Positions 34,401 to 49,400 of a stretch of DNA of 64,000 bases are shown here, piece after piece. Source of the stretch: Euleptes europaea (lineage: Eukaryota > Chordata > Lepidosauria > Squamata > Sphaerodactylidae); NCBI RefSeq assembly GCF_029931775.1, contig NC_079332.1:1438501-1502500 (forward strand), written 5' to 3'. Each line of letters starts with the position of its first letter. Position 1 is the stretch's first letter. Both the position numbers and the translations under genes were made by a program. The notes beneath the pieces were generated by a model. The model had not been told where the DNA came from. It made no database searches and was given only the letters and a program-made list of their open reading frames with translations.

Positions 34401-37400
34401 TGAGACCCGCGAGCTGCGGGAAACAAGGCCTGCACTGCAGGGCCAGCTGGCAGGCCCAGCAAACCACCCAGCCAGAACCACTTCCTCCCAGGTTTACTTC
34501 ACTTCCCCCAGAAGGCAGGGGAGAACAGGGATTGCCGGGTGCTGCTGAACACACTGTAGAAAGGCCCACAAAAACATGAACGTATGAAGCAGCGTTCTAC
34601 TGAATCAGACCATCAAGGTCCATCAAAGTCAGTATTGTCTACTTAGACCGGCAGCAGCTCTCAGGCAGGGGTCTTTCACATCACCTACTTGCCTGGTCCC
34701 TTTAACTGGAGATGCCAGGGACTGAATCTGGGGCCTTCTGCACGCCAATCAGATGCTCTACCACTGAGCCACTGCACCTCCCAAAAAGAGATCCCCAGGA
34801 AGCCATGCCAATGGAGGAGGGTGCTCAGTTGGGCAGGGCAGAAAAAACTCAGACCCCCCTCCTGTGGCTCTTTGTTAGCCCCCTCCCCAGAGGAGAGGAA
34901 GCAGAAGCCGGGGGGGGCGCAGGCAAGGGGAAACAGAAGGGGTGTGTGGGGGAAGGCAGCCCGCTCACCCGTGTAGTGCCCGCCCTGCATGGTGCCATGG
35001 TGGTTGCACACGGCATACAAGTCGTAGATGAAGTCCTCGGGGTCCCTGCCCAGGCCGTAGGGCCGCCTCCACGGGGACCAGTGAGACGGCAGGCTCCAGC
35101 TGCTCTGGCTGCGCTTGACCACGTGCGGCGTCATGTCCAGGCCAGTCAGGGGGAACCGGACCATGTTCTGAAGCTTCATCCTCCTGTCTCCTTCCTGTTT
35201 GGGTAGGAAGAGCCGGTCAGGTGACTGGCAGAGGCAAGCGCACCACAGGACCTGGCCGTGCCTGGGAAGAGGCCCTGTGGGCAGCCAGAGGCCTGGCCAG
35301 GCAGGCAACTGACCGCACGCCAGAGGAAAGGGCACCACAACTCCCTTTGCTCAGGCCGCAACACACGGACGCTGAGGATCTGACCAGCAGATGGGGGACT
35401 GGCCCCCGAACACCTGGCCTGCATATACAGGCCGAGTGGGGAGAGCGAGACTACTCCCTGCGTGCAGAGAGAATGCCCTGGTGGCAGGAGGGCACCGGAT
35501 CGCTGCCACACAGGCAGAGCGCCCGCTCACGCTGGCCACAAGGCAGGCCCTCCTCAAGAGAGGCCACCTTTACCTGTCGAAAGCGCTTCAGGTGGATGAT
35601 GAGGACGTCTGGCAGGGTCCAGAGGCTGAGAGTGATGCTCCCCTGCTGCAGCTGCTTGCAGTGGGGGCAGCGCCAGGCGTCATCCGGTGCCAGCTGCAAG
35701 CAGAGAAGCTGCCCTTAGATACATGCGCGCGTGCCCCCCGGGACATGAGGCATGGCCAAGATCTCCTCCTCAAAAGCACAGGGAAGGGGAATGCGGGGGA
35801 AGGCACCTGCCAGGAGACCCCACAACTCGAATAGCAGCTCAAGATTGAAATGTGCAGTTTGTGAAACCCAGAGCAAAGGTGCAGCATCATAGATCCTAAG
35901 CAGATTTGCATTTGGATGAAGTCAGCAGGCGAAACAGCTCTGCCATGTGCCCGCTGCCCCCTGGCACCCTCCTGCACATCCAGGCAACATCCAGAAGAGA
36001 GCAGTGTGGCACATGCCAGGCCGAGAATGCCCCCCCCCCCCCGCCGCTTCCGCCTCTCACCTGCTCCTCTTTGGTGTACAGCTGGAAACACTGAGCCAAG
36101 GTGCAGCACTGCGGCTGGCGGTGGAGCTCCCTCTGCTGGTGGACGCTCTCAGCATCAGGGACGTACTCATCCTCCGTGTTGCCGAACAGACTGCAGGGAG
36201 GGAAGCCGCTGCGCTGAGGCCCTGCCCCCCTGCAGAGTCCGGTCCGCTGGCCGGGCAGGGCACATCGGCTGGAAAATCCGGCTGCGGAAGGCCAGCTGGG
36301 CGCGAGCCTGAGCCAGGAGCGGCCCCCGAGCCATCCCCACCACAAGGGGAGGCCGGAGCCCTGCAAGAAGCCAGCATGGCCAGGAGCAGAGCAGGGATTT
36401 CTTCCAGGAACGGGATTGCTGCAGCTGCCCCCCTCCCTGCCAGGGAGGTGCCAGAGAGACACTTTCCCAGCCCCGCAAAGACGGCACGCCGGGGACACCA
36501 CTTACTAATCCTTCGTCTCTTTGTCCCACTCCACCACGAGCTTCACGTGCGGGGTTCCACCTTGACCACATGACTTCAGAGCCCTGCAGGGAGAACACCG
36601 CAGCAGCTGAAGAGAGTGCCAGCCCCTGCCAAATGGCAGAATCACCCCCACCCCCACGTGCCAACCAGGCTCACACAGCACGAACCCAGCTGGGCCCGGA
36701 GGTGCCCCTGCTCAGATCCCACACGGCCATCTTGCATTCTCTGCAAGGGAGCCAGAAGCCGGCCGGGAAGAACAGCTCAGCTGCTGCAGGAGAAACCACA
36801 ATCCTGTGCAGTCTTGCGGGACACCCACGCCTGCCCACCCACACTTGCACCCCCCCCCCAAACAACACAGAGGCCTTCCTCACCGTTCCACCATCAAGTG
36901 GCAGAGGGGTCGCTCCTCCTGAGGCAAGAGGTACGTAATGCCCACCGCACTGACCACCCGCAAGCTGAAGGGGCAGACCTGCAGTCAGCGGAAGGAGAAG
37001 AAGACGGGGGGACTCTGGAGGGATGGAGCCACAGAAGGGGAGATCCCCCCCACACACACACACAGAATCTTTCTGGGCACACAATGCCCTGAGCCGGTAG
37101 GCTCTGGCCTGCGGGCACGCACACCCGGGGTTTACCTGCACGCAGGCCGAGGGCCGAAGGTAATACTGCATCTTCTCCAAGATCTCCTTCTGCAGGATGT
37201 CCCAGGGAACTGTCTTCTCCAAATGTAGCACGAAGGGCTGGCCAAACCTATGGAGAGGAGCGGGGCCGTTTGAGAACCCACGGGGCTGGCGGCCCCACAG
37301 CCCCGCTTCCTGCTCTCGGAGACATGGCGTTTCCCACAACCTCAGTGGCAGCGGCAACTGTGCCACCTGCCTGCCTCAGAGAAAACCGACCTGGGCTCCA

Positions 37401-40400
37401 AGCTGTGGCCAGGAGCAGCTTTTCCCCAGCAACACCCGGCATGCAGGAGGATCTGCCCCCCCGCATTTGTCAAGGTGCAAAACAAGAAGTGCACACCCTC
37501 TCCTTCCCTGGGGCGGCTCTCCTGCAGCGCCACAAAACTTCCTTCCCAGAAAAGGGCTCCTCAGAGGAACTCGCAAGAAATTCACCAAGACTCCCCCCGC
37601 CCCAAGAACTAACAAAGCTGTTGATGGCCCTGCTCTTTCTCTGAATAGGCACTTTGACATCCTGCTCCACTTGGGAAGCGATGAAGGGCTGAGCCAGAGA
37701 GAGCACAGGATGGGGGGAAGGGGGGCAGAGGGCCCCACCTAAGCTGAGCGCTCTCCTCCGAGGCAGCCGTTACCTCTTTCCCTGCTGCCCGGTGCAGGCT
37801 CGGTTGCACACCAAGACCACAATCTTGTCGCTGGCTGCCCCCCGGGGGTTGGAGTTCTCCAGCCTCCCCTGAGTATACGGAGAGGTCCTGAGATGGTCGG
37901 CACTGTACTTCAAGTGGTTCAGGTTGCTGTTCAAGTGGATTCCTGGAACGGCAAGGAAGAGGTGTCAGCCCGGCCAGCAGCCTGGAGACACCACCAGCTG
38001 GAGCCTGGTTGCAGGAACGGCAGGTCCAGACAACATGGCGAGCACCCGCCCGCCCATCGGGCTTGCAGCTGGGGCTCCTGACCCCCTGCTCCACGCTCAC
38101 AGCCAGAAGGGCCACGACATGGCCCCAGAGCCCCACGGGACTCCCCAGGCCTGGAGGCCAGCCCGACTGACCCCTCTGGCTCAGGATGCCCTCCGGCCGG
38201 TAGATCTCCGGGGTCTCGAAGGCAAAGATGCAGTCGCTCTCTTGCACCGAGTCCAGGTCATCCGTGTCAGAAAAGGAGCGATGGAAACCATCGTAATACA
38301 TCTCGGTCAGCACGATCTGGGGGAGGCCAGGAGGGCCCGTCAGGCAAAGCTTCGAAACACCACTCATGCGCAGCCCCCGCCCAGCAGGGACCAAGAGCCG
38401 CCCCCAGGAGGCCCCCCCAGCCAAGGAGCCGCAGCGGCTTCCCGGAGACCGCACATGCCAGCAGCAACCCTGGGCCCTGACAGCTCCCTGAGCAGCCTTC
38501 CTCATTCACCCGGGAGGGAGAGAGGGAGGGAAGAGGGGAGCCAGGCCCCCATGGACTGGTCACCCTGGGAGAAATTTGTGCACACGCCAAAGCATCAGGG
38601 TGCAGAACGCAGCAGCTTAGCAGAAAGCCGGTTGGGTCCAGCTAAGAGCACCGGCCTTCGATCCTGGCCCTTTTACTTACCTGCTTGGTGGGGATTTTGG
38701 TTTCTCTGGATACGGCTTCTCTCAGCCTGGCCACTGTGCCAGACAGGGGCACGGCCACCCCAATGCGCATGCAGTGCGAGCACTTCCCTCGGTACACCAC
38801 GGTGACGTACAGCGGTCTGCAGAGGGCACAGGAGACAGTTGCGGGAGGCTGGGGCCGCACGGCCAAGGCCCTGCAGCACCAGCACTGGAGCACGGAACTG
38901 ACTGTCCCAAGACACTGTCAGGCCCCCTCCCCCTCCCCGCTGCTCCAGTGTCAGGGACCCCCCATTCACACCACGCGCCTGCCTACTGAAGCCCTTTCCT
39001 CTACTTCAAATCGCAAGACAATAAAAAAACACCCTAATTAAAGTTTAAGCTCAAGAGTAGACGACAAAGAAGAAGAGTTGATTTTTATATGCCAACTTTC
39101 TCTGCCACTTAAGGGAGAATCAAACTGTCTTACAATCGCCTTCCCTTCCCCTCCCCACAACAGACACCCTGGGAGGTAGGTGGGGCTGAGAGAGCTGTGA
39201 GTAGCCCAAGGTCACCCAGCTGGCTTTGTATGTAGGAGTGGGGAAACAAATCCAGTTCATCAGTTCAGCCTCCGCCGCTCATGTGGAGGAGTGGGGAATC
39301 GAACCCGGTTCTCCAGATCACAGTCCACAGCTCCAAACCACCGCTCTTAACCACTACACCACGCTGGCAAAGGATGCAGCTACACCCAAGTGCCTCAGGC
39401 TGCACCCAAACACCACTTGCCCCCTCCTGCTTTGGTCCAGCTGGGGGGCAGAAAAGGGCAACCCAGAAAGACTTTCATGGCAGGGCTTCTCCTCTCTCTC
39501 TCTCAGAAACGCTGGCTGCCATTTCCACCATGCCCCACCAACCTTTCCGTCTGGCACTGTTCTGAGTCCACATACGGGCTCAAACGTACCCAGCACCCCC
39601 CACCCACCCCCAGAGGACTCTCAGCCGCACCTCATGGTCCTTCTCCCTAGCAGGCTCAAGGGGCATTCAGGCACAGCCGCCCGCCCGTCCACCTCAGCCT
39701 CTCTCCTGTGAGAATCTGGAAGAACCGGGGGGGGCACAAGCGTCACCGTCCCCTCCCGCCATGACACCTACCGTGTGTGAGGCAGCGGGATGGGCAGAGA
39801 GATGCACAGGAATGGGTCGAAGGTGTTGCTCTGCTTCTGGCAATGAGGACACGTCAACGAGGACCTGGCAAGCACACCAGCAGGAGGGAGGGAGCATTCC
39901 TTGACAAGAGCAGCAGCAGGCAGAAGAGCCCCCACCCACCCCTCGTCTCCCTGGGATCAGAGCCTGGGAACGCTCGCTGCCTCCGCTCCCCAAACCACCT
40001 CCTGCAAACAAGCGAGAGGTGACCCCGCCTAGTGCTGATGAGTGGCAGAGGAGGAAGGAAACCTCTTTCTTGACCAAACCACTTCAGTGCACAGGTACAG
40101 ACGCACAGGGCTAAAAACCGTTTCCCAATGCAAGACAAAAATTATGAGTGTTGGGGCAGGATTCTAGCTGAGCTTTCTCAATATGCCAGTTTTCTATGGA
40201 GAGAATTGTTGGTTTTTTTGTTTTTTTTTTAATATGCCGACTTTCTCTACCACTCAAGGGAGAATCAAACTGGCTTACAATCACCTTCCCCTCCCCACAA
40301 CAGACACCCTGTGAGGTAGGTGGGGCTGAGAGAGCTGTGACTAGCCCAAGGTCACCCAGCTGGCTTCGTGTGTAGGAGCGGGGACACAAATCCAGTTCAC

Positions 40401-43400
40401 CAGATTAGCCTCCGCCACTCATGTGGAGGAGTGGGGAATCGAACCCGGTTCTCCAGATCAGACTCTACCACTCCAAACCACCGCTCTTAACCACTACACC
40501 ACGCTGGTTTTTAAGGTGGGTCCTCACCCTCACTCTGAATTGGTACAGTCCAGAGACTTCTGCGGCTTGTGAGAAAGCGGACCCCCGCCCCTCACACCAG
40601 GAGATGCCTCGTTTCCCATCTGTAGGAGGAAGTGCCTATAAATCCCACCACAGACATGCTGGATCAAGGGGCAAACCAGACAATCGCTCAAATGCAGACG
40701 GCCCGTTTTGAAAGCACAGAGAGGTTTTCTCCTTCCCTGAGGAAAAGGACCCCTTGCCAGAATCCCTCTGCCAGGAACCGGGCACCAAACCTAACCCTGC
40801 CCGAGGGGCTCCATACCTGTACTGGGCCTGGAAGAGCTCCTGGACGAAAGAGCTGTTTATTGGAAACGCTGGTCCCTCGATCAACACGGGCTCTTCTAAA
40901 GGGGGCTAGGGAGGAAAAGGCATTGCAGTCGGACAGACGGATGCGCTCCCAGATGTTCTGCAGCTGTCATGAACTGAACTGGAAGGAATCTTTTGAGCTG
41001 AGGCTACGAGGGCAGTCCGAGAGAAGCAGTCCTTCCAGCTTCCATAGCTTTCTAGGGTAAACCCCTCTTAACAATGAAAACCCCGCCCAAAGTAAGCTGA
41101 ATGCACCCTAACAAGGAGAGTTCTGCAGCTTGCACGGACGATCCAGGAGTTCGCCCAGTGATTGTGGAAAGACAAGCAGCCGGGACGGGTAGTCACAGCC
41201 CAGGGTTTGGCTCTCCCTCCTAGTCAGCCACGGAAGCGCTGCCTGGGCCACATCCAGCCTTACCTTCGGAGGGGGGCTGCCGTTGTTCTTCACCAGGTTG
41301 TTGAGGTCCTCATGGACTCTGTCCAGCAGCCAGAGAAGGAACTCTTGAGCGTCGTGCTGGGAGCTGCCGCGGTACTGCAGGGCATTTTTGGACACGATGC
41401 TCTGGGGAGAAAAACACCACTGCCACTGAGCCCCCGAAGCACATGTGTCCCCCACAACCCTCCGTGGCTTCCCCAGGAGGCTCTCCAACCCCAGATGGCC
41501 AGGGGTGGCCCTGAGGCCTGTGTGCCTGCCGGAACAGTCACCACTGCGAAGCAGTGCCCACCCTCGCCCGCTGCCAGGAGACGGGCACCAAATGCAAGGT
41601 GGTGAGTTTGCTTCTGGCCCTCCTCAGCACTAGGGAAGGGCCAGCCACCGCCTCCCTCTGGAAGCCGGACCTGTTGTCAATTACTGCGGTTGTTAAAACA
41701 GCTTTCTATTTTATTTATTTATCGTTTCTTTAAACATTTATACTTGGCCTTTCCTCTGGGTTCGAGGCGGCTGACAACAACAGTTCAAACATCCACACCT
41801 AAAACCAAAGAGAAAATAAGAAGCCCCAAGTCCCTTTTGGGCAAACATGATTTGTTTACTGCCAGCAAGATGGAGCCTGCCAAAAGGGCTGGGGAAAATG
41901 TGTTAAGTCGACAAGCAAAGGACCGAGTAGAGGAACGACAGGGGTGGGACTGCCACTCTTTGGTGGCGGGATGCCTCCCCCCTGCCCCGTTCCCTTCGCC
42001 AAACACCCAATCGGGCAATTTCCACAACAACCCCAGAGGTAGGATTTTTGCCCACTGTACACATCTCCCAGTTTCCAAGACACGAGCTGTATTGGCGAAG
42101 TTTCTCCTTCTGCTACCAGAAAGAGGCTGCCTCCCAAAAAAGGAAACTGATACCCAGCGGTCCGCGCCAGCAATTTCTGCTCGCCTCTTCCAGTATCGGT
42201 GCATCTAATGGGATGATAACGCTGACACCCAAGATCTCCCGAGCGTGCGAGCGAGGCCTGAGGCCGCCGCCAGAGCCGAAGCAGACAAGTCTGCTTACCC
42301 AGAGAAAAATAAGCAGGCCGGGGACACAGACAGAGGAAGAGAATGTCATCAGATGCCAGAAGAAGCGTGGGAGCCGAAAGGTCACTTTGCGGCCCCCCTC
42401 CCCAGCTAATCCTGGGCGGCAAGGCTTGCTTGGCCTTTGCCTTTACAAAGAAACCAGCAGCCCAAAGCTGGCGCGAAGACTCCTCAAGGGAGAGAAGGGC
42501 CCTGCGAAAGCTAAACTGAGATTGGCTCCCGGAGGCTGCAGGCAAAGTCCAATCCAGAACGTGTTGAAAGGAGGGTTTTTTTTTTTTAAGGTTCAGTCCG
42601 GTCCCTGAGGCGGGTCTCCCTCACCTGGTTGTGCTAAGTGTGGGCTGTGTATCGAGAGGAGGCAGAAGGCCGTGCCTCGGCTGCCGGAACAGGCGGCTTC
42701 AGCTGCAGTTCAGAGCCCCCCACCCCCACCCCCGAGACGGCAGGCCTCATTAGCAAAAAGCTTTTAGGCCTCTCTGGGCCAGAAGCGGCCGGCCACAACC
42801 CTCCAACACATCGATTTCCCTTTGCTTCCTGCTCCCTGGCAATCCTCACACGCTTCCATTTGTTTCTGGGAGACGCCCGCCAGACCCACAGCCCCACCCT
42901 CCGAAACGGAGTGTGCCCAGCACCAGTTGGGGCTTTCCAAGGGGTCACACGCACCCTCCCCCCTTTCTCATTGAAACCAAGGACTGTGGCCGGCACCATC
43001 TCATCCACGGGTGCAAACGCAGGAAGGGCCCCCCAGAGAAGGACCAGCTGCTCCTGAGACAGAGCAGACGCTTGAGCCGAGGGGACAATCAGTTTCGGGC
43101 ACAGCAATTTAAGAAAGACGTAGACAAGCTGGACCGTGTGCGGAGGAGGGCAGCAAAGATGGTGAGGGGCCTGGAGACCAAGTCCTATGAGGAAAGGTTG
43201 AAGGAGCTGGGTGTGTTTGGCCTGGAGAGGAGAAGACTGAGAGGGGTTATGATAACCATCTTCAAGGACTTTAAGGGCTGTCACATAGAGAGGATGGTGC
43301 CAAGTTGTTTTCTGTTGCCCCAGGAGGTTGGACCAGAACCAACGGGTTGATATTAAATCAAAAGAGTTTCCGTCTAGACATTAGGAAGGATTTTTTAACA

Positions 43401-46400
43401 GTTAGAGCGTTTCCTCAGAGGAACAGGCTTCTTCGGGAGGTGGTGAGCTCTCCTTCCCTGGAGGTTTTCAAGCAGAATCTAGACGGCCATCTATCGGCAA
43501 TGCTGATTCTGTGACCTCAGGCAGATCATGAGAGGGAGGACACCTTGACCATCTTCTGAGCATGGAGTAGGGGTCACTTAGGGTGTGGTGGGGGAAGTAA
43601 TTGTGAATTTCCTGCATTGTGCAGGGAGGTTAGACTATATGAGCCTGGTGGTCCCTTCCCACTCTATGATTCTATGACAACCAAGCGACACCCTGGCAGA
43701 GCAGAGGAGGAGGAAACCTGCCCTCCTCACGGCAGCCAGAAGGCAAAAGGGCTGTGGTTCGAAAAACACTGACCAACCCCCTAGGCCTATTTAGGAAAGC
43801 CAACGAAGCTGGCTTTCTCCTCAAGGGACGGCTGCAACCACCTCAGCAACACGCCTGAACAAGGGGAGGTATCAGCCAAAGAGCAGCACCCCCCCCCAGC
43901 CCATGATGTGCTTGCATTAAACTCATCACTTGGTGACAGCAACAGGCCCCCAAGGGGTGGGAGAGCAGCAGCAGGATTCCCAAGACCACTGGAGCTGTTT
44001 GTTCTGAGCCAGAGCCCGGCTACCGTTGGTGTTCCAAATTACAGACCGAGGCCAGCAGCGACCTAAAGACCACATTATTAAAAGAAGCTGTCTTCAAGGG
44101 GTCAAAGGCAGCCCTACACCCCCTGCCCTCTCTGCTCCGGGGACCCCTGCAGAACGACAGATGTCTCCATTTCGTGACACAGAAGCATGAGCCGCTCGAA
44201 GGGGCCCCCCAAGCAGGCAGAATAACCAGCCCCAATGTAGGTCAGGCCGAGGAGAATTAAGGCGGAGGCGGGGGGATTTTCAAAGCTGCTGCCAGGTTGC
44301 CCCCATTTTTCCTGTGGTTATTTTACCGGGTAACACAAACGCTCCGTCCGCCCTGGCTGCGGCACGCTCTGCCCTGCTTCAAGCTGCTTGCGAGCAGCAC
44401 CGCCCGGCAGGGAAAAGGGCACCTGAGGCACGTACAGACACATGCGCCGAGCTGCCTGTAGATGCCAGCTGGCGGGGCCGAGTCGGGCAATGTGCTAAAA
44501 AGAGAGTGGGGCAGTGCAGGGCAGGAAGACACATCCACATGCATCGCCCTACTCTCTGGGAGGTAAAGCGTCCCTGTAGCCTGACAAGTGGCAAAGGCTG
44601 CCAGCGAAGAGGGGGGTAGCCGGCGGGCAGGTTCCTTAACCATTTAACAGACATCTGGGGACATACAGAGGCCTGGCAAATGGGCGCCCGCCCAGAAGGG
44701 TATACGGGCAGTGCCCCACCCGAATTCTCAGCAGAGACCACAGCAGACGCTCTTCACATGAACACACCCGAAGCTGCCTTATACCTGACCTTCCACTCCA
44801 AACCCAACACAGCAGGGCTACACCTGTTGTCCGTCAGGGCAGCAGGGCAAAATCGCCCATTTGTTCTGCAAGGATTTCTGGAGCTCTTTGGGAGACACTG
44901 GGTGGGTGGGAGGGCAGAGAGAGAGAACAGGGATGAAGCTGCAGGCAGATTCTCTTTCCCACCCAGAAAGAGGCTCGCAGGCCACATGGGAAAGAAGAAA
45001 ATAATGGGGGGTGGGGGATGCCGCTTCATCGGTAACAGGTATTGTCAAACAATTCAATAGCTTCCTCTGCCCGCACGGTCCACCTTCTCCACATTAACTG
45101 GACACAAGGATGTTTATAGACGTTTCAAACAATGTTCTGCTAATCTGTCAATAAACTAATAATCTCATTAACTCAGAGTACTCAGTAGCAATTTAGGGCA
45201 GTTAATGCGCCGGGTCAAACGGTTTATACTGTTAACCCCATTAAAACAATCGGGAGTTATCTTGAGCATGAAATTTGGCCCAAAGCAGAATTAATCATAC
45301 CCTTTCGCAGCTGCAAACTGACATCCTAAAGACGTGGAGTGAGAGGGGAAACCTGAAACTTTAAAAAATATTCATTTCAGGGGCTCCTTTGTATGTATTC
45401 CTCCTTCCCACACGGCTTTTGCTTCCTGCACCCCCTATTCACCTCTGTTTCCCACGCAAGGACACCCCCACCCAGACGAAGGCAGTTAATAAAACTAGAT
45501 AAGTATAAAACAAACTAAAAAATACAAAACTACAGAAAGAAATCCCAAAGTAGAGTACGTTTATAGGCCAACCTCAGTTCAAAGAGTCCTCAAAAAACTG
45601 GCCTAAGCAAGTTTTAAAAAGATGGATGAGAGGTCACACAAGGAACTTTTGAGATAAGAGGCAGTCGAGGAATCTTAGTGATTAAGGTGAGGTACCAAAA
45701 ATATAAAGTATTACTTATTTATTATTATTATTTCCCACAGTACCTTTAATCCACACGGGTACCGGTGCAGATTGCTGACATGGAAGATACAGGGAACTCC
45801 CACCCCAGCAGCCCATTCTAGAGTACAAAGACACAAGTATTTCAACAAGCCTCTGTTATTGACAAATCCAGGGCATGAATCGGCACCTATTCTGTATCCA
45901 CTCAAACAGCCGGGGAAAGTGCTGAGGTGGGCAGAACGCAGTTGACGGAAACAGCTGACGACCAAGGCGATTAAAACCACCTCATCTGGCACAGAGAAGC
46001 TGTGCAGCAGCACTGGAGAAAATTGACTCTCTCACAAGCACGATGCACGGGGTAAAAACTCGCTGGCCAGCCCACTTACTTACAGCAAAGCCACCTGCCC
46101 ACCTCTCCAGGCACCACCAATGGCAACAAGGCCCGTGAAGGAGGAGGCCAGGAACTCAACACCTGCGTCCACGCGGAGAAAGGTGAACCATGTTGGGAGG
46201 TTCTGCACGGGCTATCCAAAAGAAGACGAGTTAGTTTTTATATGCTGACTTTCTCTACCACTTAAGGCAGACTCAAACCGGCTTACAATCACCTTCCCTT
46301 CCCCACAACAACCCTGTGAGGGAGGTGGGGCTGGGAGAGCTGTGACTAGCCCAAGGTCACCCAGCTGGCTTCGTGTGGAGGAGCGGGGAAACAAACCCAG

Positions 46401-49400
46401 TTCACCAGATTAGCCTCCGCCGCTCATGTGGAGGAGTGGGGAATCAGACCCGGTTCTCCAGATCAGAGTCCACCGCTCCAAACCACCGTTCTTAACCACT
46501 ACACCATGCTGGCTCATTTGGTTTCTTATGGGGCACTGTTATACCTGGGGGCTGGCAGGGTTGCCAGCTGTACTTACTGCCACAGGCTGGAATCCTAGAG
46601 CGCACCCTCTCAAAAAAAAAAAAAAAAGGGAAACTACAAAATACTTCAGGTTTGTCAAGAGCTGTAAAATTCTTCCCCAAAGATCTGCGAATAGACAGTC
46701 TCAAAACCAATCAGGATGTGTTTGCATGCGATGGCGTGAAAGTTTCTCCGCACGGCAAAAAGGCCGCACAATATCTTGGGGGATTCCTCCCACCCACAGA
46801 AGAGCGGAGAGAAAGAAAGAGAACGCAGGAAAGTCGCACGTGGATTGAGAAAACACTCACTGACAGCTCCCAACGCTTTGGGGGAGATACTGCCCCCAAA
46901 TGCCAAGTAAGCGCTTGCGACTTAAGACCATGACAAAAAATGTGTTTTTTAAGGTTTGCTTGAAAGATGTGCTCATGTGTCACATCCTCCTCGCGGGGAC
47001 AGGACTCCTTCTTTGCAAGCAAAGCAGCATTCTGAAAAGCCCTCCATCAGTGGGCATCCGTTGGCCCTAGGCGGCATCTGCCGAAAGGGGAGGGAAAGCT
47101 GCTTGAACCAGTGACCTACATCCCTCAAGCAACAAGGCGCCCTTCCCCCCCTTTGGGCCGACCGTGGCCATTTTCACCTGGAAAAGGCATCCCACAGAGA
47201 AGAAGAGTTGGTTTTGATATGCCGACTTTCTCTACCACTTCAGGCAGACTCAAACCGGCTTACAACCACCTTCCCTTCCCCTCCCCACAACAGACCTCTC
47301 TTAAACCACTACACCACGCCGGCTCCCTTTACTCAACCACCACAGGCTCTCAGCTCGCCCTTACTTCGAAAGACATGCTCATATAGGAATTCTGAACCAT
47401 CAAAATTTTGTGAAAGCAACTAATTGTCACCAAGCCGGTGAGGGCAAAACCTCTATAAACAGTGAGCATCCTACACCTGTCTCGGCAAGACTGAAAAGGA
47501 AACATGGTTCGGCTGAAAGCGTTCTGTATTCTCCTTACCAAGACATTTAAAAACAAGGCAATTTTCACCATCATCCCAAGCACTAAATCATAAACTAATG
47601 GTACCCTAAGTTGAAGATCCATTCATACATCTTCAGGTGTTACATAACCTTCTATGTGCAATGCTTAATATAACCACGGCTCCAAGAACCAGCCGCAAAA
47701 TGCAACTTTAAAGCCAGGATTCGGCCCTAGAAAACTGGGAAGGCCATGCCACGCTCTGCATCTGCTCAGACAAGCGAGTACCGAGTGAAAACCCTGCTTT
47801 GGCTAAATCCTGATTGATAACAGGAAGCTTCAGTTTCGTACAAGGATCAATGGGAGCCAAGGTCTCCGGTTCCCAGGGCCTGACCTCAACACCTGCACCC
47901 TTGTGCAAAGGAGAAATCTGGCACCTCCTGGCCTATTTACAGTTAATGACCTGCAAGCAGCGCTCCTGATTGCTTACAAAGGGTTGGACCCAGCAGAGGA
48001 ATTCAGAAGATGGAAGGGATGATTTCTGCTGCCCCCCCTACCTCCCCCGAAGCTGTTCTTAGGGATCCCTGCATCAGGAGCATTTGGGGGCTGGGCAGGT
48101 CAGGAAGTAATGTTCCAGGGACAGAAAACTTCCGCAGGATCCCTGCTGGAGCTCCCCAAGGTACCAAATCTACAAGGCAAAGGGTAGTGGGGGGGGGGGC
48201 AGGATGCCTTTAGTGCCCCACCGGGCAAGAGGAGACACCAGGCCACAGCCAGTCTGAGAGCCTGCTAAGAATAGGATTGCCAACGTCTCCTCCTGTCCCC
48301 AGCTCCTCTGCCTTGAAGGACCGCCAGAGCCAGCAAGGAAAGCGGCACTTGCCGACTGAATGTCATGCATCCCCTTCCAGTTGAAGGCATCACAGCAGGC
48401 CAGACCAGTGGGGAGCCCCCTAAGAATGAATGGAGTGTGGGGGGGGCTTTCCCAGTGCCTTCGCTCTGGGCTGCCGGGGATGCAGAATGTGTGTGTGGGG
48501 GTGTCAAATGGGCTGCACCACTTCAGACTGTGGTGGGGGAACGCCTTTTTCATGCTCCCCCCCCCCCGCTGAAGCTCTCCTCAAATATGCTGGAGAGCCA
48601 GTACGGGGTAATAGTTAAGAGTGCCGAACTAGTGGAGCCCCAGGTTCAAATCCCCACTCGTGCCAGGAGGCTGGCTGGGTGACCTGGGGACAGCCACACT
48701 CTCTCAGCCGGACCTGCCTCGCAGGGTTGTTGTCACGAGGACCAACCGGAGGAGAGGAGAAGGGTGTGAAAAGCCCCTTTGGGGAGAAAGGCAGCACACC
48801 AATGAATGCAATAAAACGGAGATGAAAGCAGGGGTGTCCCTGGGGGTGAGAGGCAGTGACCTGGCTCCTTGCCTGCTAGCTTTCTAAGCGGTAGAGTGGC
48901 CAAGTGGTCTAAGGAGCTTGATTTAGGCTCCAGTCATTTCGATGGTGTGGGTTCGAATCCCACCGCTGCCAGAATATGTTCTTTGGGGAGGGGCCGTGGC
49001 TCAGTGGCAGACCCTCTGCTTGGCACGCAGAAGGCCCCAGGTTCAATCCCTAGGGGCATCTCCCGTTGAAGGGACCGGGCAAGGAGGTGATGTGAAAGAC
49101 CTCTGCCTGAGACCCTGGGGAGCTATAGGGAGGGGCTGTGGCTGAGTGGTAGAGCCTCTGCTTGGCATGCAGAAGGCCCCAGGTTCAATCCCCGGTGGCA
49201 TCTCCAGTTAAAAGGACTGGGCAAGGAGGTGATGTGAAAGACCTCTGCCTGAGACCCTGGAGAGCTATAGGGAGGGGCTGTGGCTCAGTGGCAGAGCCTC
49301 TGCTTGGCAAACAGAAGGGTCCCAGGTTCAATCCCCAGTGGCATCTCCAGTTAAAAGGACCAGGCAAGTAGGTGATGTGAAAGACCTCTGCCTGAGACCC

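Noticed and set aside
43088-43678. Open frames inside CR1 and SINE copies as small genes
   Set aside because: They follow repeat consensus sequence and recur at each copy.
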